Assembly (NCBI GenBank): GCA_002753135.1
Contig: PDZV01000003.1
Span: 1 to 64,000, forward strand
Direction of reading: 5' to 3'
Length of the DNA stretch: 64,000 nucleotides
Source of the DNA: Magnetococcales bacterium WMHbinv6
GTDB lineage: Bacteria; Pseudomonadota; Magnetococcia; Magnetococcales; Magnetaquicoccaceae
Position 1 is the first letter of the stretch; each line of letters begins with the position of its first letter. Below the pieces are notes generated by a model. That model worked only from the letters and a program-made list of their open reading frames with translations, searched no databases and was not told where the DNA came from. This document shows, piece by piece, positions 62,836-64,000 of the stretch. Both the position numbers and the translations under genes were made by a program.

Positions 62836-64000
62836 CAATTGCAGGGCCGCTTCCTCCTCCTGACCTGTCGCTTCATTTTCGGCAGGCTTGCTCTCGATGG
62901 CCAATTGGCCATTGACTTCATCCACCACCACCGCCCCCCCTTGCCGCAATTGGCCGAACAACAACTCATCGGCCAACGGTTGACGAATTTTTTCTTTGAT
63001 CAACCGTTCCATAGGCCGTGCCCCGTTTTTGCGGTCGTACCCCTGCTGGGCCAGCCAGTTGCGGGCTTTCTCCTCCACCTGCAGGCTGACCCGTTTTTTC
63101 TCCAGATCCACCTCCAGGGCGATCAAAAATTTATCGACCACCCGCAGAATGGTCTGCGGATCCAGCGGGGCAAAGGGGACAATGGCATCCAGTCGATTGC
63201 GAAACTCCGGGGTGAAGAGCCGCCGGATCTCCTTCATCTCATCCCCCTGATGGTTTTGCATGACAAAACCGACCGAGGCTCTTTCCACCTCCTGCGCCCC
63301 GGCATTGGTGGTCATGATCAGGATCACATGGCGGAAATTGGCTTTGCGGCCATTGTTGTCGGTCAAAAAGCCATGATCCATCACCTGCAGCAACAGGTTG
63401 AACAGATCCGGATGGGCCTTTTCCACCTCATCGAGCAGAAGAACCGCATGCGGATGTTTGGTTACCGCTTCGGTCAACAGACCGGCCTGATCAAAGCCGA
63501 CATAACCCGGAGGGGCACCGATCAGACGGGAGACGGTGTGCGACTCCATGTATTCGCTCATATCGAAGCGCAGCAGTTCGACCCCCAGCGCCCTGGCCAA
63601 CAGACGGGCCAGCTCCGTTTTGCCCACCCGGTCCGGACCGGAGAGCAAAAAACAGCCGACCGGCTTTTCCGGGTGACCCAACCCGGCACGGGAGAGGCGA
63701 ATGGCCCGGCAAACCCGTTCCACGGCATCATCCTGGCCGAACAAGGAGAGGCGCAGATTGCTCTCCAGATGTTGCAAAATGGTGCGATCATCATGCGACA
63801 CCGAATGGGAAGGAATACGGGCCATCCGTGCCACGATGGTTTCAATTTCCGGCACATCCACCAGCGGTTTGCGCTCCTCAACCGGCAGCAACTGCATGGC
63901 CGCCCCCGCCTCATCCATGACATCGATGGCCGAATCGGGATGTTTGCGGTCGGTGATATGACGGGCGGACAACTCCGCCGCAATCTGAATGGCATCCTGG
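62830..64000 (-). CDS. clpA: ATP-dependent Clp protease ATP-binding subunit ClpA, C-terminal part
   Basis: About 390 residues; the frame is open to the right edge, so the N-domain and D1 lie outside. Seen here are the end of D1 (SARHITDRKHPDSAIDVMDE) and the whole D2: IPSHSVSHDD, Walker A GPDRVGKTE (usual GPTGVGKTE, with Asp-Arg at the variable site), APPGYVGFDQAG pore loop, LLLDEVEKAHPDLFN and FRNRLDAIVPF. The ClpP-binding IGL-type loop is not evident by eye. It unfolds substrates for ClpP. A ~30-residue acidic C-tail (ESKPAENEATGQEEEAALQL) extends beyond E. coli ClpA. clpS and clpP are not in the window. Confidence 0.93.
   Translation of the reverse strand, partial: QDAIQIAAELSARHITDRKHPDSAIDVMDEAGAAMQLLPVEERKPLVDVPEIETIVARMARIPSHSVSHDDRTILQHLESNLRLSLFGQDDAVERVCRAIRLSRAGLGHPEKPVGCFLLSGPDRVGKTELARLLARALGVELLRFDMSEYMESHTVSRLIGAPPGYVGFDQAGLLTEAVTKHPHAVLLLDEVEKAHPDLFNLLLQVMDHGFLTDNNGRKANFRHVILIMTTNAGAQEVERASVGFVMQNHQGDEMKEIRRLFTPEFRNRLDAIVPFAPLDPQTILRVVDKFLIALEVDLEKKRVSLQVEEKARNWLAQQGYDRKNGARPMERLIKEKIRQPLADELLFGQLRQGGAVVVDEVNGQLAIESKPAENEATGQEEEAALQLS

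Noticed and set aside
1-64000. tRNA, rRNA and CRISPR arrays
   Set aside because: No cloverleaf-like, rRNA-like or regularly spaced repeat segments were seen by eye on either strand; a tRNAscan or CRISPR finder run would be decisive.

Overview
The window is a compact, gene-dense, moderately GC-rich chromosome segment from a Gram-negative bacterium, almost certainly a member of the Pseudomonadota. Supporting features are RNase E, DksA, Lon, ClpA, a lipid-anchored BON protein, a penicillin-binding-protein activator, MSHA-type pilins and GatCAB. RNase E carries a Pro/acidic insertion inside its S1 domain, which is typical of alphaproteobacterial enzymes. A deep-branching alphaproteobacterial relative such as the magnetotactic Magnetococcales is my guess, but nothing in the window proves it. 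No tRNA, rRNA, CRISPR array or intact insertion sequence was seen.

Layout. 1-3.2 kb: 3' part of rne, coupled to a tandem CDGSH protein. 3.7-8.4 kb: B12/radical SAM protein (-), then cysQ, a PfkB kinase, a PilZ protein and thiE (+), closed by a two-way terminator shared with dksA (-). 9-12.5 kb: FAD oxidase, BON lipoprotein, yraN and rsmI on the minus strand, divergent from an LpoA-like activator. 14.5-20.7 kb: gatC-gatA-gatB and an AsmA-like protein (-). 21-28 kb: livJ-H-M-G-F followed by pgpA and cinA (-). 28-33.9 kb: erpA, lon with a long extra N-terminus, a secreted protein, a divergent MTHFR, a siroheme-pathway dehydrogenase and a small RHH-like protein (+).

33.9-38.4 kb is the accessory region: two truncated copies of the left end of an IS91-like element lie in the same orientation around an Rpn-type nuclease and an McrBC restriction pair (all -). 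The McrB has its GTPase domain at the extreme N-terminus and an unrecognised C-terminal domain. 38.6-46 kb returns to housekeeping genes on the minus strand: a Cys-rich small protein, hom, alaC-like, hppA, adk and an HNH protein. A solitary Cro/CI-S24 regulator follows (+).

46.3-51 kb is a molybdenum-cofactor locus. It starts after a very long inverted repeat and encodes a MoaE-MogA fusion, MoeA, MoaC and MoaA (+), with MoeB converging on MoaA. MoaD is absent here. Fur follows, then moxR-DUF58-DUF4381-endA in an overlapping operon. Next come a GH17-GT2 beta-glucan synthase-like membrane protein and a CPA2 antiporter. 59.4-62.8 kb is an MSHA-type pilus assembly set (mshG plus five pilin-like genes) with overlapping reading frames, converging on the 3' part of clpA at the right edge.

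The most unusual items are the IS91-flanked Rpn/McrBC islet with its rearranged McrB, the ~180-bp foldback before the Moco operon, the Lon N-terminal extension, the MoaE-MogA fusion, and the cinA gene whose N-terminal domain has diverged. No single feature is convincing as a wholly undescribed system; the rearranged McrBC is the best lead.
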